Below are positions 18,284 to 27,513 of a stretch of 64,000 nucleotides of DNA, in pieces. Source of the stretch: Alphaproteobacteria bacterium (GTDB lineage Bacteria; Pseudomonadota; Alphaproteobacteria; Paracaedibacterales; VGCI01); contig VGEY01000004.1 of assembly GCA_016869075.1 (NCBI GenBank), forward strand, positions 1-64,000. The letters run 5' to 3'. Made by a program: the position numbers and the translations under genes. A model generated the notes under the pieces. That model was given only the letters and a program-made list of their open reading frames with translations. It searched no databases and had not been told where the DNA came from. Each line of letters begins with the position of its first letter. The stretch's first letter is position 1.

Positions 18284-18534
18284 TTGACATAGCCTGGTCT
18301 GAATTTATATTTATTTCCCTGCTTGCTTTAATTTTAATTGGACCAAAAGAACTTCCCATTGTTTTAAGAAATGTTGGGCGCTGGGTGGGTAAAATCCGTT
18401 CCTTTGTCAAAGACTTTTCTGAGCAACTTGATCTTTATGCTCACAACGAAGAAAACCCATCAGGCAAGGACTCTCCCGCCCCCTCACCACTAAAACCCGT
18501 TAGGAAAAAAATTAAAACATCTTTTGAGGAATAA
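18280..18534 (+). CDS. tatB: Twin-arginine translocase subunit TatB
   Basis: TatB pairs with TatC in the substrate-receptor complex. The 84-residue protein has the N-terminal [26 protein letters not shown] helix with GPKELP hinge, an amphipathic helix ([21 protein letters not shown]) and a short Pro/Lys-rich tail, so it is shorter than many TatB proteins. I start at ATG 18280, overlapping tatA by ATGA, because TatB proteins begin with M[FI]DI; a TTG at 18271 is the longer option. Confidence 0.93.
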   Translation: MIDIAWSEFIFISLLALILIGPKELPIVLRNVGRWVGKIRSFVKDFSEQLDLYAHNEENPSGKDSPAPSPLKPVRKKIKTSFEE

Positions 18535-18542
18535 AAACACAA

Positions 18543-19325
18543 ATGACGTTAAAAAACCTCACAGATCACCCACAACCACTCCTCCATCATCTCTTGGAAC
18601 TCCGTCAAAGGCTCATTTATTCTCTTTTAGGCTTTTTTGCGGCCTTTGTTTTGTGTTATGCCTATGCCGAGAGTATTTTTCATTTTCTCGTTCACCCCTT
18701 GACAATTTTATTACAAGAAAAAGGTCATCATCGCCTTATTTACACCGGATTAACTGAGGCGTTTCTCACCTATATTAAAGTAGCCGCCTTTGCGGCGGCC
18801 TTTCTCTCATTCCCTGTTGTGGCAAGTCAATTTTGGCTCTTTATTGCCCCTGGTCTTTACCACCAAGAACGGAAAGTTTTTATTCCTCTGCTGATTGCAA
18901 CTCCAGTTCTCTTCATAGTGGGAGCATTCTTTGCCTACTATGTCATTTTTCCTTTAGCGTATTCCTTTTTCTTAAGTTTCGAATCCCCTGGTTCCATTAA
19001 CCAACTTCCTATTCAGCTAGAAGCAAAAATTAATGAATATCTCTCTTTTGTTATGAGACTCATTTTTTCTTTTGGCGTAAGTTTTGAATTGCCTGTTTTA
19101 TTGACCTTGCTTGCCAACGTCGGTATGATTAGTTCACGAGGGCTTATAGAGAAATGGCGCTTTGCAATTATTGGAATCTTTATTATTGCAGCAGTCATAA
19201 CTCCACCGGATATATTGAGTATGGTAGGACTGGCCATCCCACTTATAATTCTTTATGGAATCTCCATACTCATGGTAAGGTCGGTTGAGCATAGGCACTT
19301 GATGAAGTTAAAAGGCGATATATAA
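18543..19325 (+). CDS. tatC: Twin-arginine translocase subunit TatC
   Basis: TatC is the six-helix receptor for twin-arginine signal peptides. The 260-residue protein has LLHHLLELRQRLIYSLLGF near the start (conserved HLxELRxRL), FLTYIKVAAFAAAFLSFPVVASQFWLFIAPGLYHQERK and the periplasmic FGVSFELPVLL segment, all typical. It follows tatB by 8 bp and precedes serS by 20 bp. Confidence 0.96.
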   Translation: MTLKNLTDHPQPLLHHLLELRQRLIYSLLGFFAAFVLCYAYAESIFHFLVHPLTILLQEKGHHRLIYTGLTEAFLTYIKVAAFAAAFLSFPVVASQFWLFIAPGLYHQERKVFIPLLIATPVLFIVGAFFAYYVIFPLAYSFFLSFESPGSINQLPIQLEAKINEYLSFVMRLIFSFGVSFELPVLLTLLANVGMISSRGLIEKWRFAIIGIFIIAAVITPPDILSMVGLAIPLIILYGISILMVRSVEHRHLMKLKGDI

Positions 19326-19345
19326 GAGAATAGAAACACACGATA

Positions 19346-20638
19346 ATGCTCGACCTAAAGTTAATCCGATCCCAGCCAGAAATATTAGATGAGGCCCTTA
19401 GGCGACGAGGACAACCTCCTGTGGCAGAAAAAATTTTAGAGCTTGATAAAAATCATCGAATGGCTCTTACTGAATTACAAGAACAGCAAACTAACCGAAA
19501 CATCCTTGCAAAACAATTTGGGGAAGTTAAACGTAAAGGGGAAGATACAACAGCCTTATCCGCTGAATCTGAGCGCATAAAAACAGAAATTGCACGTTTT
19601 GAAAATAATGCAGCAACTTGTGAACAAGCTCTTCTAGAAATTCTAAGTACTCTGCCCAATATTCCTGCACCCGATGTTCCAGAGGGCGCTAATGAATCTG
19701 AAAATAAAATTCTCCGGACAATAGGGACAGTACCGACCTTTACCTATGTCCCAAAATCCCATTTTGAATTGGGAGAAGCTCTCGGGCTTATGGATTTTGA
19801 GCGCGCGAGTAAGCTTTCTGGTGCAAGATTTGTTGTCCTTTATGGGGCTTTGGCACGTATGGAAAGAGCATTAAGTGCTTTCATGATAGATATCCATACG
19901 CGCGAGTTTGGATACAAAGAGGTTTATCCACCTCTTATGGTCCTTGAAAAAACAGTGTATGGCACAAGCCATTTACCGAAATCGCGAGAAGATATGTTCC
20001 AAACAACCCAAGGATTATGGCTCATACCAACCTCTGAAGTTTCTTTAACAAGTCTTGTTGCTGATGAAATACTTCAAGAGTCAACCCTCCCTTTACGCTT
20101 TACAAGTTATACGCCTTGTTTTCGTGCAGAGGCTGGAGCTGCGGGACGCGATACACGCGGTATGATTCGCCAACATCAATTTGGTAAAGTAGAGATGGTA
20201 AGTATTACGACACCAGACCAAGCCGTTGCTGAGCATGAACGCATGACATCTGCTGCAGAAACCATTTTGCAGCGTTTAGAACTCCCTTACCAAGTCGTAG
20301 AACTTTGCGCAGGAGACATGGGCTTTTCAGCAGAAAAAACTTTTGATTTAAATGTGTGGCTCCCCAGCCAAAATGTTTATCGAGAAATTTCGAGTTGTTC
20401 ACGGTGCAATAACTTTCAAGCGCGTCGGATGAATGCACGGTATCGCCCTCAACTTTCGTCATCAGAGTCAAAACCACAATTAGAGTTTGTGCATACCCTT
20501 AATGGCTCCGGCTTGGCTGTGGGAAGAACGCTTATTGCCATCATGGAAAATTATCAACTAGCTGACGGAAGTATCTTGATTCCTAAAATACTTCAGCCCT
20601 ATATGGGAAACATTGAAGTCATAACAAAAGAAGAGTAA
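19346..20638 (+). CDS. serS: Seryl-tRNA synthetase
   Basis: SerS charges tRNA-Ser. The 430-residue protein has the N-terminal coiled-coil arm (about 30-105, Glu/Gln/Lys-rich) and a class II catalytic core with motif 2 around FTSYTPCFRAEAGAAGRDTRGMIRQHQFGKVEM and motif 3 around NGSGLAVGRTLIAIMENYQ. ISSCSRCNNFQARRMNARYR is a family landmark. It lies in the conserved tatC-serS-surE order. Confidence 0.97.
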   Translation: MLDLKLIRSQPEILDEALRRRGQPPVAEKILELDKNHRMALTELQEQQTNRNILAKQFGEVKRKGEDTTALSAESERIKTEIARFENNAATCEQALLEILSTLPNIPAPDVPEGANESENKILRTIGTVPTFTYVPKSHFELGEALGLMDFERASKLSGARFVVLYGALARMERALSAFMIDIHTREFGYKEVYPPLMVLEKTVYGTSHLPKSREDMFQTTQGLWLIPTSEVSLTSLVADEILQESTLPLRFTSYTPCFRAEAGAAGRDTRGMIRQHQFGKVEMVSITTPDQAVAEHERMTSAAETILQRLELPYQVVELCAGDMGFSAEKTFDLNVWLPSQNVYREISSCSRCNNFQARRMNARYRPQLSSSESKPQLEFVHTLNGSGLAVGRTLIAIMENYQLADGSILIPKILQPYMGNIEVITKEE

Positions 20639-20646
20639 AGTGCCTC

Positions 20647-21399
20647 ATGCGTATTCTGTTAAGCAACGATGATGGTATCTATGCCCCAGGGCTAAAAACT
20701 CTTGAAAAAATCGCAAGAGCGCTCTCTGATGACATATGGATTGTAGCCCCTGAATTAGATCAGAGCGGCGCAAGTCATTCTTTAACTTTACGAGACCCAT
20801 TACGGATTCGAGAAATTTCTGAACGTCGCTTTGCCATTAGTGGAACGCCGACAGATTGCGTCATGATTGCTGCCAATCACATTTTGAAAGATGAGCCCCC
20901 TTCCTTAGTATTGTCTGGCGTCAATTATGGAAGTAATATGGCAGAAGATATTACATACTCAGGAACTGTTGCGGCAGCAATGGAAGCAGCTTTATTAGGA
21001 ATTCCTGCCATCGCATTAAGCATGGTCATGTCTTATAAACACCCAGCGAAATGGGCAACGGCAGAACATTATGCGCCCGAGATTATACGCCATCTGCTCA
21101 AAATTAAATTTGAAAGGAATGTTTTTATAAATATCAATTTTCCTGATCTTATTGTATCTTCTGTGAAAGGAATTGCAATTACCCGTCAAGGGCAAAGATG
21201 TATTGAAAGTACTCTTGAAGAAAATGTAGATCCTCGGGGTCGACAATATTATTGGATTGGTGCTATTCACTATGATGGAAGTGGTGACGAAGGAACGGAT
21301 TTAAAAGCTAATGCCGAGGGGTTAATATCCATTACTCCTCTTTCTTTAGATTTTACACATCGGAAAACAATGAACCAGTTAGAAAAGGTGTTTGCTTAA
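20647..21399 (+). CDS. surE: 5'/3'-nucleotidase SurE
   Basis: SurE removes phosphate from nucleoside monophosphates and is linked to stationary-phase survival. MRILLSNDDGIYAPGLKTL carries the metal-binding DD pair at residues 8-9, followed by APELDQSGASHSLT and SGVNYGSNMAEDITYSGTVAAAMEA. At 250 residues the length is normal. In many genomes surE neighbours pcm; here pcm is at 30 kb and an NlpD-like gene follows surE directly (2-bp gap). Confidence 0.96.
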   Translation: MRILLSNDDGIYAPGLKTLEKIARALSDDIWIVAPELDQSGASHSLTLRDPLRIREISERRFAISGTPTDCVMIAANHILKDEPPSLVLSGVNYGSNMAEDITYSGTVAAAMEAALLGIPAIALSMVMSYKHPAKWATAEHYAPEIIRHLLKIKFERNVFININFPDLIVSSVKGIAITRQGQRCIESTLEENVDPRGRQYYWIGAIHYDGSGDEGTDLKANAEGLISITPLSLDFTHRKTMNQLEKVFA

Positions 21400-21401
21400 T
21401 C

Positions 21402-22394
21402 ATGATGAACTTTAAACAAATTGCTGTTATTGCTGTTGCTATTTTAGGATTTGGTACATTGGTTGGCTGCGTTTCTCGAAGCGGACCACCTGCCTCTGTC
21501 ATCTATGATAAAAAGAATACTCCATACCACATTGTGAAAAAAGGTGACAGCATTGCTTCCATCGCAAGAAAATATGGGATGAGTAAACGAGAACTGATCA
21601 GAATAAATGAACTTGAATCCCCTTATCGTATTGTTAAAGGTCAACGTTTGCTAGTTCGAGCACATAAACCATCCGTAGCTCAAAAATCTAAAGACATTGA
21701 TGAAACTGAAATTCCAGCAACAGAAGAAGTAAGTTCAGTTCCAGAGGATGATGAAGTCCAAGTTAGACCTTTAGCGCCCGTTGCAGGACTGCCCACCGAC
21801 AGTGGCTTGAGTGACGCACAAAGAGGTGCCGTAGAATCTGGTGGCAAATTAAATCCTGAAACAGATGAAGAGATGGACCAAGATTCTGTTTCAGATGGTC
21901 AAGGAAAGAAAACATACGACGAAGATAATATCGACGAAGCTGAGCGCCAAACCAAGCGCCCTAAATATGAACAATCATCCGGTATGCCGTCTGCTCCCCC
22001 CGCTTCATCTTCCTATACATGGCCGGCACAGGGTAAAGTCATCAGAAACTTTAATCCGAGCGGAAAAGGAAAAAATCAAAACGACGGAATTAATATTTCA
22101 GCCCCAAAGGGAACTAAAGTTGTAGCTGTTAATAATGGTGTGGTTGCTCATGCTGGTAACCAATTGCGGGGATTTGGAAATGTCGTCCTCGTCAAACATG
22201 ACAACGGGTTAATGTCGGTTTATGCCCATCTTAACGAAGTATTTGTACAAAAAGGAGATGTGGTGAGTGCGGGACAAGAACTTGGAACCGTTGGTCAAAC
22301 CGGAAATGTTAAAGAGCCTCAGCTTCACATTGAAATGCGCGAAGGGCGCAAGCCAGTCAATCCTGAGAAGTACTTAGGCTCTCATGGTGAATAA
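21402..22394 (+). CDS. LysM/LytM-domain lipoprotein (NlpD-like, probably catalytically inactive M23)
   Basis: A lipoprotein signal ends at LVGC (C23). A LysM peptidoglycan-binding repeat follows (about 42-88: YHIVKKGDSIASIARKYGM). A polar acidic linker (95-195) leads to a C-terminal M23/LytM domain (about 205-325). Active M23 enzymes use HxxxD and HxH. Here the first motif reads NDGIN, without the His and Asp, and the last reads LHIE, without the second His. It is therefore more likely an amidase activator like NlpD/EnvC than an endopeptidase. Position after surE matches nlpD in other proteobacteria. Confidence 0.88.
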   Translation: MMNFKQIAVIAVAILGFGTLVGCVSRSGPPASVIYDKKNTPYHIVKKGDSIASIARKYGMSKRELIRINELESPYRIVKGQRLLVRAHKPSVAQKSKDIDETEIPATEEVSSVPEDDEVQVRPLAPVAGLPTDSGLSDAQRGAVESGGKLNPETDEEMDQDSVSDGQGKKTYDEDNIDEAERQTKRPKYEQSSGMPSAPPASSSYTWPAQGKVIRNFNPSGKGKNQNDGINISAPKGTKVVAVNNGVVAHAGNQLRGFGNVVLVKHDNGLMSVYAHLNEVFVQKGDVVSAGQELGTVGQTGNVKEPQLHIEMREGRKPVNPEKYLGSHGE

Positions 22395-22419
22395 TTATTA
22401 TTTTAGGAGGAAATAGAAA

Positions 22420-22836
22420 ATGGGTAGTGGTTTTGATATAATGGCGTTTATGCCTTTCATATTTATTTTTGGGGTGTTTTATTTTTTATTAATTCGCCCT
22501 CAACAACAGAAAATGAAAAAGCACAACATCATGCTCAGTAACTTACGTCGCGGAGACCGTGTCGTAACAAATGGTGGATTAATCGGAACGATTTCAAAAA
22601 TCGTCAGTGATTCGGAAGTTCAATTAGAATTGACTGATGATGTTCGTGTTCGCCATGTCCGCGCCATGATTGCAGAAGTATTGACAAAAGATCCTGCTTC
22701 TACTGTTGGGACTGCCTCAACGACTGTTACCCCCAGCAATCAAAGTGTTGCCTCACAAAAAAAATCTGAGTCTTTAAAAAATAAAGGCTCCAGAAAAGTG
22801 GCTGTCAATCGATCAATGAGAAAAGCAAAAGTATGA
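22420..22836 (+). CDS. yajC: Preprotein translocase auxiliary subunit YajC
   Basis: YajC accompanies SecDF at the Sec translocon. The protein has one N-terminal transmembrane helix (FMPFIFIFGVFYFLLIRPQQQ), then KMKKHNIMLSNLRRGDRVVTNGGLIGTI, the family core. The C-terminal 40 residues are a Ser/Thr/Lys-rich tail, making 138 residues in total, longer than the usual 110. AGGAGG precedes the start, and secD overlaps its stop by 4 bp. Confidence 0.95.
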   Translation: MGSGFDIMAFMPFIFIFGVFYFLLIRPQQQKMKKHNIMLSNLRRGDRVVTNGGLIGTISKIVSDSEVQLELTDDVRVRHVRAMIAEVLTKDPASTVGTASTTVTPSNQSVASQKKSESLKNKGSRKVAVNRSMRKAKV

Positions 22837-24440
22837 TTTATATCCCTCCCTGGAAAATTGTCACGATACTTCTGGTATGCTTTGCCGGCGTTTTATTTGC
22901 TCTGCCAAATATTTTGTCGCCAAACATCCATGCTATGCTTCCTGAGGCTTTTCAAAAAACTGTCAACCTTGGATTAGAATTACGGGGAGGCTCACATCTT
23001 CAATTGGAAGTTGATCTTAAATCTGTGCTCAAGGAACAATTGCTTAATAGCTTGGATGAGGTACGCTCCACACTCAGGAAAGAACAGATTGGATACGTTG
23101 GTCTATCGATTAATCAACAACAGGGAAGCGTTAATTTCACATTACGTGACAACAAAGATTCTCCGATCCAAGTTGATAAGGCTCTCAAAATTCTTAAAAA
23201 AATTGATCCTCAAGCCACTGTTGTTATTTCAGCAGATGGGAAAGGATCTTTTACTCTTTCACCTGACTCAATTCAGAACCGTAATCGATCCGTTGTTGAT
23301 CAATCCATCGAGGTGGTTCGACGCCGCATAGATGAATCAGGGACAAAAGAGCCTCTACTTCAGCGTCAAGGAGATAACAGAATTATTGTACAACTCCCAG
23401 GTGTTGAAGACCCAGCAGAAGTAAAACGTCTGATCGGTCGTACAGCAAAGATGACTTTCCGAATGGTGGATGAAGAAGCTGGGCCTATTGAAATTACTGC
23501 GAGTGGAACACCAAGAGGGACAGTACCTCCCGGTACAGAAATTTTAAAAATTGAAGATAAAACTGAAAGAGCAAAATTTATTGCCATAAAAAAGCAGGTT
23601 TCCATCAGTGGAGATAATCTTATTGATGCGCAAGCTACTTTTGAGCATGATAGAGGAACCCCAGCAGTCTCCTTAAAATTTAACGCCGTCGGGGCGCGCA
23701 AATTCGCTGAAATATCAGGAAACAATATTGGGCGTCGATTTGCAATCGTGTTGGATGATAAAGTCATTAGTGCCCCTGTGTTTCGAAGTCTAATTCCTAA
23801 TGGTGAAGGGGTCATCAGCGGTAGTTTTACAACACAAGAAGCCAATGAGCTTGCCCTTCTTTTGCGTGCAGGTGCCCTCCCTGCACCTCTGAATGTTATT
23901 GAAGAAAGAACAGTGGGTCCAAGCCTTGGAGCAGACTCCATAAGAGATGGACAATTGGCAACAATGCTAGCTTTTGTCTTTGTAGCTGTATTTATGGTTT
24001 TAAATTATTCCCTTTTTGGTTTGTATGCAGATATAGCTCTTGCTTTCAACCTTGTCTTTCTATTTGCTGCTCTATCATTATTACAGGCCACACTTACATT
24101 ACCTGGCATCGCGGGTATTGCGCTCACCATTGGAATGGCGGTGGATGCAAACGTTCTCATTTATGAACGCATAAAAGAAGAATTGCGCCATGGGCTTCGC
24201 CCCATTGCAGCTATTGAAACAGGGTATGCACGCGCCATTACAACCATTATTGATTCAAACCTGACAACTCTCATAGGTGCGGCCGTCTTGTTTGAATTTG
24301 GAACAGGACCTATTCGTGGCTTTGCCGTTACCTTAGCGCTTGGTATCGTCATTTCTCTCTTCACGTCCATATCTTTAACGCGTTTAATTATTGTAACGTG
24401 GCTACGCAGACGTGGCAGCGTTTCATCATTGCCCATTTAA
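22833..24440 (+). CDS. secD: Protein translocase subunit SecD
   Basis: SecD with SecF uses the proton gradient to pull preproteins across the membrane. The 535-residue protein has an N-terminal helix, LGLELRGGSHLQLEVDL at the start of the periplasmic P1 domain, VEVVRRRIDESGTKEPLLQRQGDNRIIVQLPGVEDP, and five further helices with GIAGIALTIGMAVDANVLIYERIKEELR. The start overlaps yajC by 4 bp and secF follows by 12 bp, forming one operon. Confidence 0.97.
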   Translation: MIYIPPWKIVTILLVCFAGVLFALPNILSPNIHAMLPEAFQKTVNLGLELRGGSHLQLEVDLKSVLKEQLLNSLDEVRSTLRKEQIGYVGLSINQQQGSVNFTLRDNKDSPIQVDKALKILKKIDPQATVVISADGKGSFTLSPDSIQNRNRSVVDQSIEVVRRRIDESGTKEPLLQRQGDNRIIVQLPGVEDPAEVKRLIGRTAKMTFRMVDEEAGPIEITASGTPRGTVPPGTEILKIEDKTERAKFIAIKKQVSISGDNLIDAQATFEHDRGTPAVSLKFNAVGARKFAEISGNNIGRRFAIVLDDKVISAPVFRSLIPNGEGVISGSFTTQEANELALLLRAGALPAPLNVIEERTVGPSLGADSIRDGQLATMLAFVFVAVFMVLNYSLFGLYADIALAFNLVFLFAALSLLQATLTLPGIAGIALTIGMAVDANVLIYERIKEELRHGLRPIAAIETGYARAITTIIDSNLTTLIGAAVLFEFGTGPIRGFAVTLALGIVISLFTSISLTRLIIVTWLRRRGSVSSLPI

Positions 24441-24452
24441 GAGGCTTATCCC

Positions 24453-25379
24453 ATGGCACTACTCCATATTATCCCCTACAATACAAAAATTAACTTTGTT
24501 GGCTTGCGCTTTATTACCTTTGCCATTTCAATACTCGTGATCCTGGCTTCATCTATTAGCTTTGGCATTAGGGGAATTAATTACGGTATCGATTTTCGCG
24601 GAGGGTTTATTTTAGAGGTTCGGATGCCTGATAAGCCCAATGTGCCCGCCTTAAGAGAAAAAATGGAAGGTCTTCATTTAGGAGAAGTTTCCATCCAAGA
24701 TTTTGGCAAAGATAATACCCTCCTTATTCGTCTGGAACGACACACTGAAGAAGGAAAAGAGGACTCGCAAGTGCAGTCTGAGACCCTTGAAAAAGTTAAA
24801 AGTGTCTTAGGAAGTGGCGTTGACTATCGTAAGGTTGAAACCATTGGACCAAAGGTCGGTGGCGAGCTTATTCGAAACGCTCTTAAAGCAATTGGTTTTG
24901 CCCTTTTGGCTATGTTGGTTTACATTGCCATCCGCTTCGAATGGCAATTTGCTGCGTGCGCAATCATTGCTCTTATTCACGACTGTGTTGCCATTTTGGG
25001 GCTGTTCTCTCTCTCCCCATTGGAATTTAATGAAAATGCTGTTATTGCCATCCTGATTACTGCCGGGTATTCCATAAATGATACGATCGTTATCTTTGAT
25101 CGTATTCGAGAAAATATTCGAAAATATCGAAAAATGAATCTGGGAGACCTTATTAACAAGAGTTTGAATGAAACTCTTTCTCGAACCATCTTAACCGCTT
25201 CAACCAGTTTGTTAGCTCTGATGGCTTTATACTTCTGGGGTGGTAAAGTTATTTCCACTTTTACTCTTCCCATCATTATTGGAATTATGATTGGTTCATT
25301 TTCCTCAATCTGCTTAGCAGCTCCATTATTGCTTTATTTACACCTTAAAAGAGGGGAAGAAGTAACTGTTAAAGAGTAA
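24453..25379 (+). CDS. secF: Protein translocase subunit SecF
   Basis: SecF partners SecD. The 308-residue protein shows GINYGIDFRGGFILEVRM, the GPKVGGELIRNALKAIGFALLAMLVYI helix and GYSINDTIVIFDRIRENIRKYR, which holds the conserved aspartates of the sixfold RND-like core. It ends the yajC-secD-secF operon. A toxin-antitoxin pair begins on the other strand only 8 bp after its stop. Confidence 0.97.
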   Translation: MALLHIIPYNTKINFVGLRFITFAISILVILASSISFGIRGINYGIDFRGGFILEVRMPDKPNVPALREKMEGLHLGEVSIQDFGKDNTLLIRLERHTEEGKEDSQVQSETLEKVKSVLGSGVDYRKVETIGPKVGGELIRNALKAIGFALLAMLVYIAIRFEWQFAACAIIALIHDCVAILGLFSLSPLEFNENAVIAILITAGYSINDTIVIFDRIRENIRKYRKMNLGDLINKSLNETLSRTILTASTSLLALMALYFWGGKVISTFTLPIIIGIMIGSFSSICLAAPLLLYLHLKRGEEVTVKE

Positions 25380-25387
25380 GAAGCCGG

Positions 25388-26341
25388 CTATTCATTAAAT
25401 ACTTTTTGAACAAGAGTTATAAACCGTTCTACGGCTTTCTCAAATGATAACTGGTCATTAGTACTGCCATAAATGTAAGTTGTTACGTAGCTTAGATAAT
25501 TCGCTCGGTGTATCTCGTTAGATTCTAATTCATCGAGGGCTTTCTTAATTTCATCTGATAGTTCTTCACTATTTAATTTCTGTCGGGTTTTAAGATCTTC
25601 ATCTATGACCTCGGGACATATTTTTTTAAAATCATCTAAGTCAGATAATTTAGGTTCTAATATAGCAATATCATAAAGATGCCGAATTTGTTCTGGTTTG
25701 CGCTTATCTGAGTCTTCCTCTAATAAATTTCTCCAAATAAGAGCACTGACTTTTCCAGCACAAATTTCTTCAACAGAAAGACACTCCAAATTTTCCTCTT
25801 CTGGAGGACTCTTCTTTGCCTCAGATAAAAATGATGAAACTGTCTTTCTTGGTAAATTTTTTATTTTAGTATCATTTTTGTAGATAACTTCAAGCTTAAG
25901 GGTGGGTCTTAAATTATCCCCTTCTACATGTGGTATCTGTCTATTATATTCTATTTCAAACAACCAATTTTTATATTCATTATGTCTATGTGATGTTAAT
26001 ATATTAAAGCCTTTCTTTGGAAGATAAGCTTCTAATTCTTTATACAATTTTCTAAGCTTTCGCCGTAATGCTGATGGATTATTGAGGCTAAAGTTATCAT
26101 TCAGATAAATAAAGTCACAATCTTCGGAAAATCTTTGAATATTTTCTTTATGACCCTTTGACAAGGCCGTACCACCTGTAAAAATGAAAGAGCCACCTTC
26201 GGCATTAAATTCTTGAAGGCACTTAATCAAGTGAACTGCATAATAATCTTTTTCAAGATAGCTTACGTAACATCCTAGTTCTGTGGCTATCTCGGTAAGT
26301 AATTCTACATCAGATGCGTTCAAAGGTAAGAAAAGTGCCAT
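25388..26341 (-). CDS. AbiEii/AbiGii-type nucleotidyltransferase toxin
   Basis: AbiEii-type toxins are nucleotidyltransferases of type IV toxin-antitoxin and phage-exclusion systems; characterised members use GTP or modify tRNA 3' ends. The motif pair is clear: GGTALSK at residues 59-65 and RFSEDCDF at 73-80 with the metal-binding acidic residues D77 and D79 (numbered from the TTG at 26350). A Lys/Glu-rich helical C-terminal half follows. I start at ATG 26341, which overlaps the antitoxin gene by 32 bp. Convergent with secF, 8 bp away. Confidence 0.85.
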   Translation of the reverse strand: MALFLPLNASDVELLTEIATELGCYVSYLEKDYYAVHLIKCLQEFNAEGGSFIFTGGTALSKGHKENIQRFSEDCDFIYLNDNFSLNNPSALRRKLRKLYKELEAYLPKKGFNILTSHRHNEYKNWLFEIEYNRQIPHVEGDNLRPTLKLEVIYKNDTKIKNLPRKTVSSFLSEAKKSPPEEENLECLSVEEICAGKVSALIWRNLLEEDSDKRKPEQIRHLYDIAILEPKLSDLDDFKKICPEVIDEDLKTRQKLNSEELSDEIKKALDELESNEIHRANYLSYVTTYIYGSTNDQLSFEKAVERFITLVQKVFNE

Positions 26342-26720
26342 TATATCCAATTTTCCTTGTTATACGACCTTTTACGGCCACAACACGACCAGTTGGGACT
26401 TGTGTTGATATACCTCGGTTGTATGCTCGTTCAGCTCGGCTTTGACCCATTTTAATATTTAGTCGCTTCAAACTTACTCTACCTATGGTTGAAATTGGGG
26501 CGCAAGGTATTATTTTTCCTGAAACTTTGGATATCTTAGTTTTTGCATACAGGCCGTATCCTGTCCTTATGAGTTTTCCCTTTCTCACAAGCTTTTTAAG
26601 AGCGCGTCCCACTTGATCATAATCTGAGCATATCTCCTCAAAATCAGAGCGCAAAAAGACAAGGCGCCGTTTGCGACTAATATAATCTTGAATTTTTTCT
26701 TCCAAACATCCTGTACGCAT
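26310..26720 (-). CDS. AbiEi-like antitoxin (DUF6088 family)
   Basis: The 136-residue protein matches the DUF6088/AbiEi antitoxin type. A winged helix at the N-terminus includes VFLRSDFEEICSDYDQVGRALKKLVRKGKLIRTGYGLYAK, the family's LxRLxxxGxIxRxxxGxY pattern. The C-terminal region (GRVVAVKGRITRKIGYNGTF) has the repeated basic strands of the family. It sits upstream of and overlaps the toxin gene, the standard antitoxin-first order, and in the family it represses the operon. A GTG at 26747 would add nine residues; ATG 26720 matches the family start better. Confidence 0.82.
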   Translation of the reverse strand: MRTGCLEEKIQDYISRKRRLVFLRSDFEEICSDYDQVGRALKKLVRKGKLIRTGYGLYAKTKISKVSGKIIPCAPISTIGRVSLKRLNIKMGQSRAERAYNRGISTQVPTGRVVAVKGRITRKIGYNGTFLTFERI

Positions 26721-26865
26721 GCTAAACACTTTACAAAAATACGACACTTTCTACTTATTAATATATTGTATTTCTTTTAATTTTCAAGGAGTTTTTGTAG
26801 ATATATAAAGGGCAGGTATTATCTGGGCTAATCTAAGGCAAGAAAAATGCCAGAATAAGGAATGA

Positions 26866-27513
26866 TCACAGATGCTTGGTGATGCGCTTAATTTCTTTAG
26901 ATACCATTTCTTCCACGAGAGAAGGTAAATGGGTATCAATCCATTGCTTAATAAGGGGACGCACCATATCTTGAATGAGTTGATCCAACGTAAGATTACG
27001 TTGATCAACAAGGTTTGAGAATTTTTTAGCAGGAATGGTTTTTGAAGCATGTGCCAAGCGAGACAGAGAGTTCGCAGAGGCTGATATTGTATGCGACGAA
27101 CCTAAAGACGCGTCTGATTCAGGAGAAAGAGTTTCTTTTAAAGAAGAATTTAAACGATCCCCTTTTTTAGATTCGAGTGGGTTTGTTAAATTCATAATTG
27201 AATCGTCAACTTCATCCCTGGAAGGTTGTCGTGCAGCATTCCCTCTTTCGCCAGAAGAATTAAAATTTGACTTTCCCCCACCGAGGGGATTTGTTAAATC
27301 CAAAATATCAGAACCATGTTCATCTAAATATTCTGCTTTGCGTTGCCGGCCAGCAGTATGTCCTGCAGGAGGAACAACAACTGCTTCTGACAAATCACCC
27401 TTATAGACCCTTTTATGAGGATCTTCAGAAGGGATATCTGAAACAAATTTTCGTATAGAGGCTAAAATTTCCTCCATCGACATGTCTTCCTCATGGTCCC
27501 TCTTAAGCGTCAT
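26866..27513 (-). CDS. popZ: Polar organising protein PopZ (DUF2497)
   Basis: PopZ forms a polar matrix that anchors ParB-parS centromeres in alphaproteobacteria. The 215-residue protein has the short N-terminal helix SMEEILASIRKFVSDI that binds partners, a disordered middle rich in Ser, Glu and Pro with the near-repeats ILDLTNPLGGGKS and IMNLTNPLESKKG, and the C-terminal oligomerisation helices LTLDQLIQDMVRPLIKQWIDTHLPSLVEEMV. GAGGAAG lies just upstream of the chosen ATG. ParA and ParB are encoded at 58-60 kb. Confidence 0.9.
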   Translation of the reverse strand: MTLKRDHEEDMSMEEILASIRKFVSDIPSEDPHKRVYKGDLSEAVVVPPAGHTAGRQRKAEYLDEHGSDILDLTNPLGGGKSNFNSSGERGNAARQPSRDEVDDSIMNLTNPLESKKGDRLNSSLKETLSPESDASLGSSHTISASANSLSRLAHASKTIPAKKFSNLVDQRNLTLDQLIQDMVRPLIKQWIDTHLPSLVEEMVSKEIKRITKHL

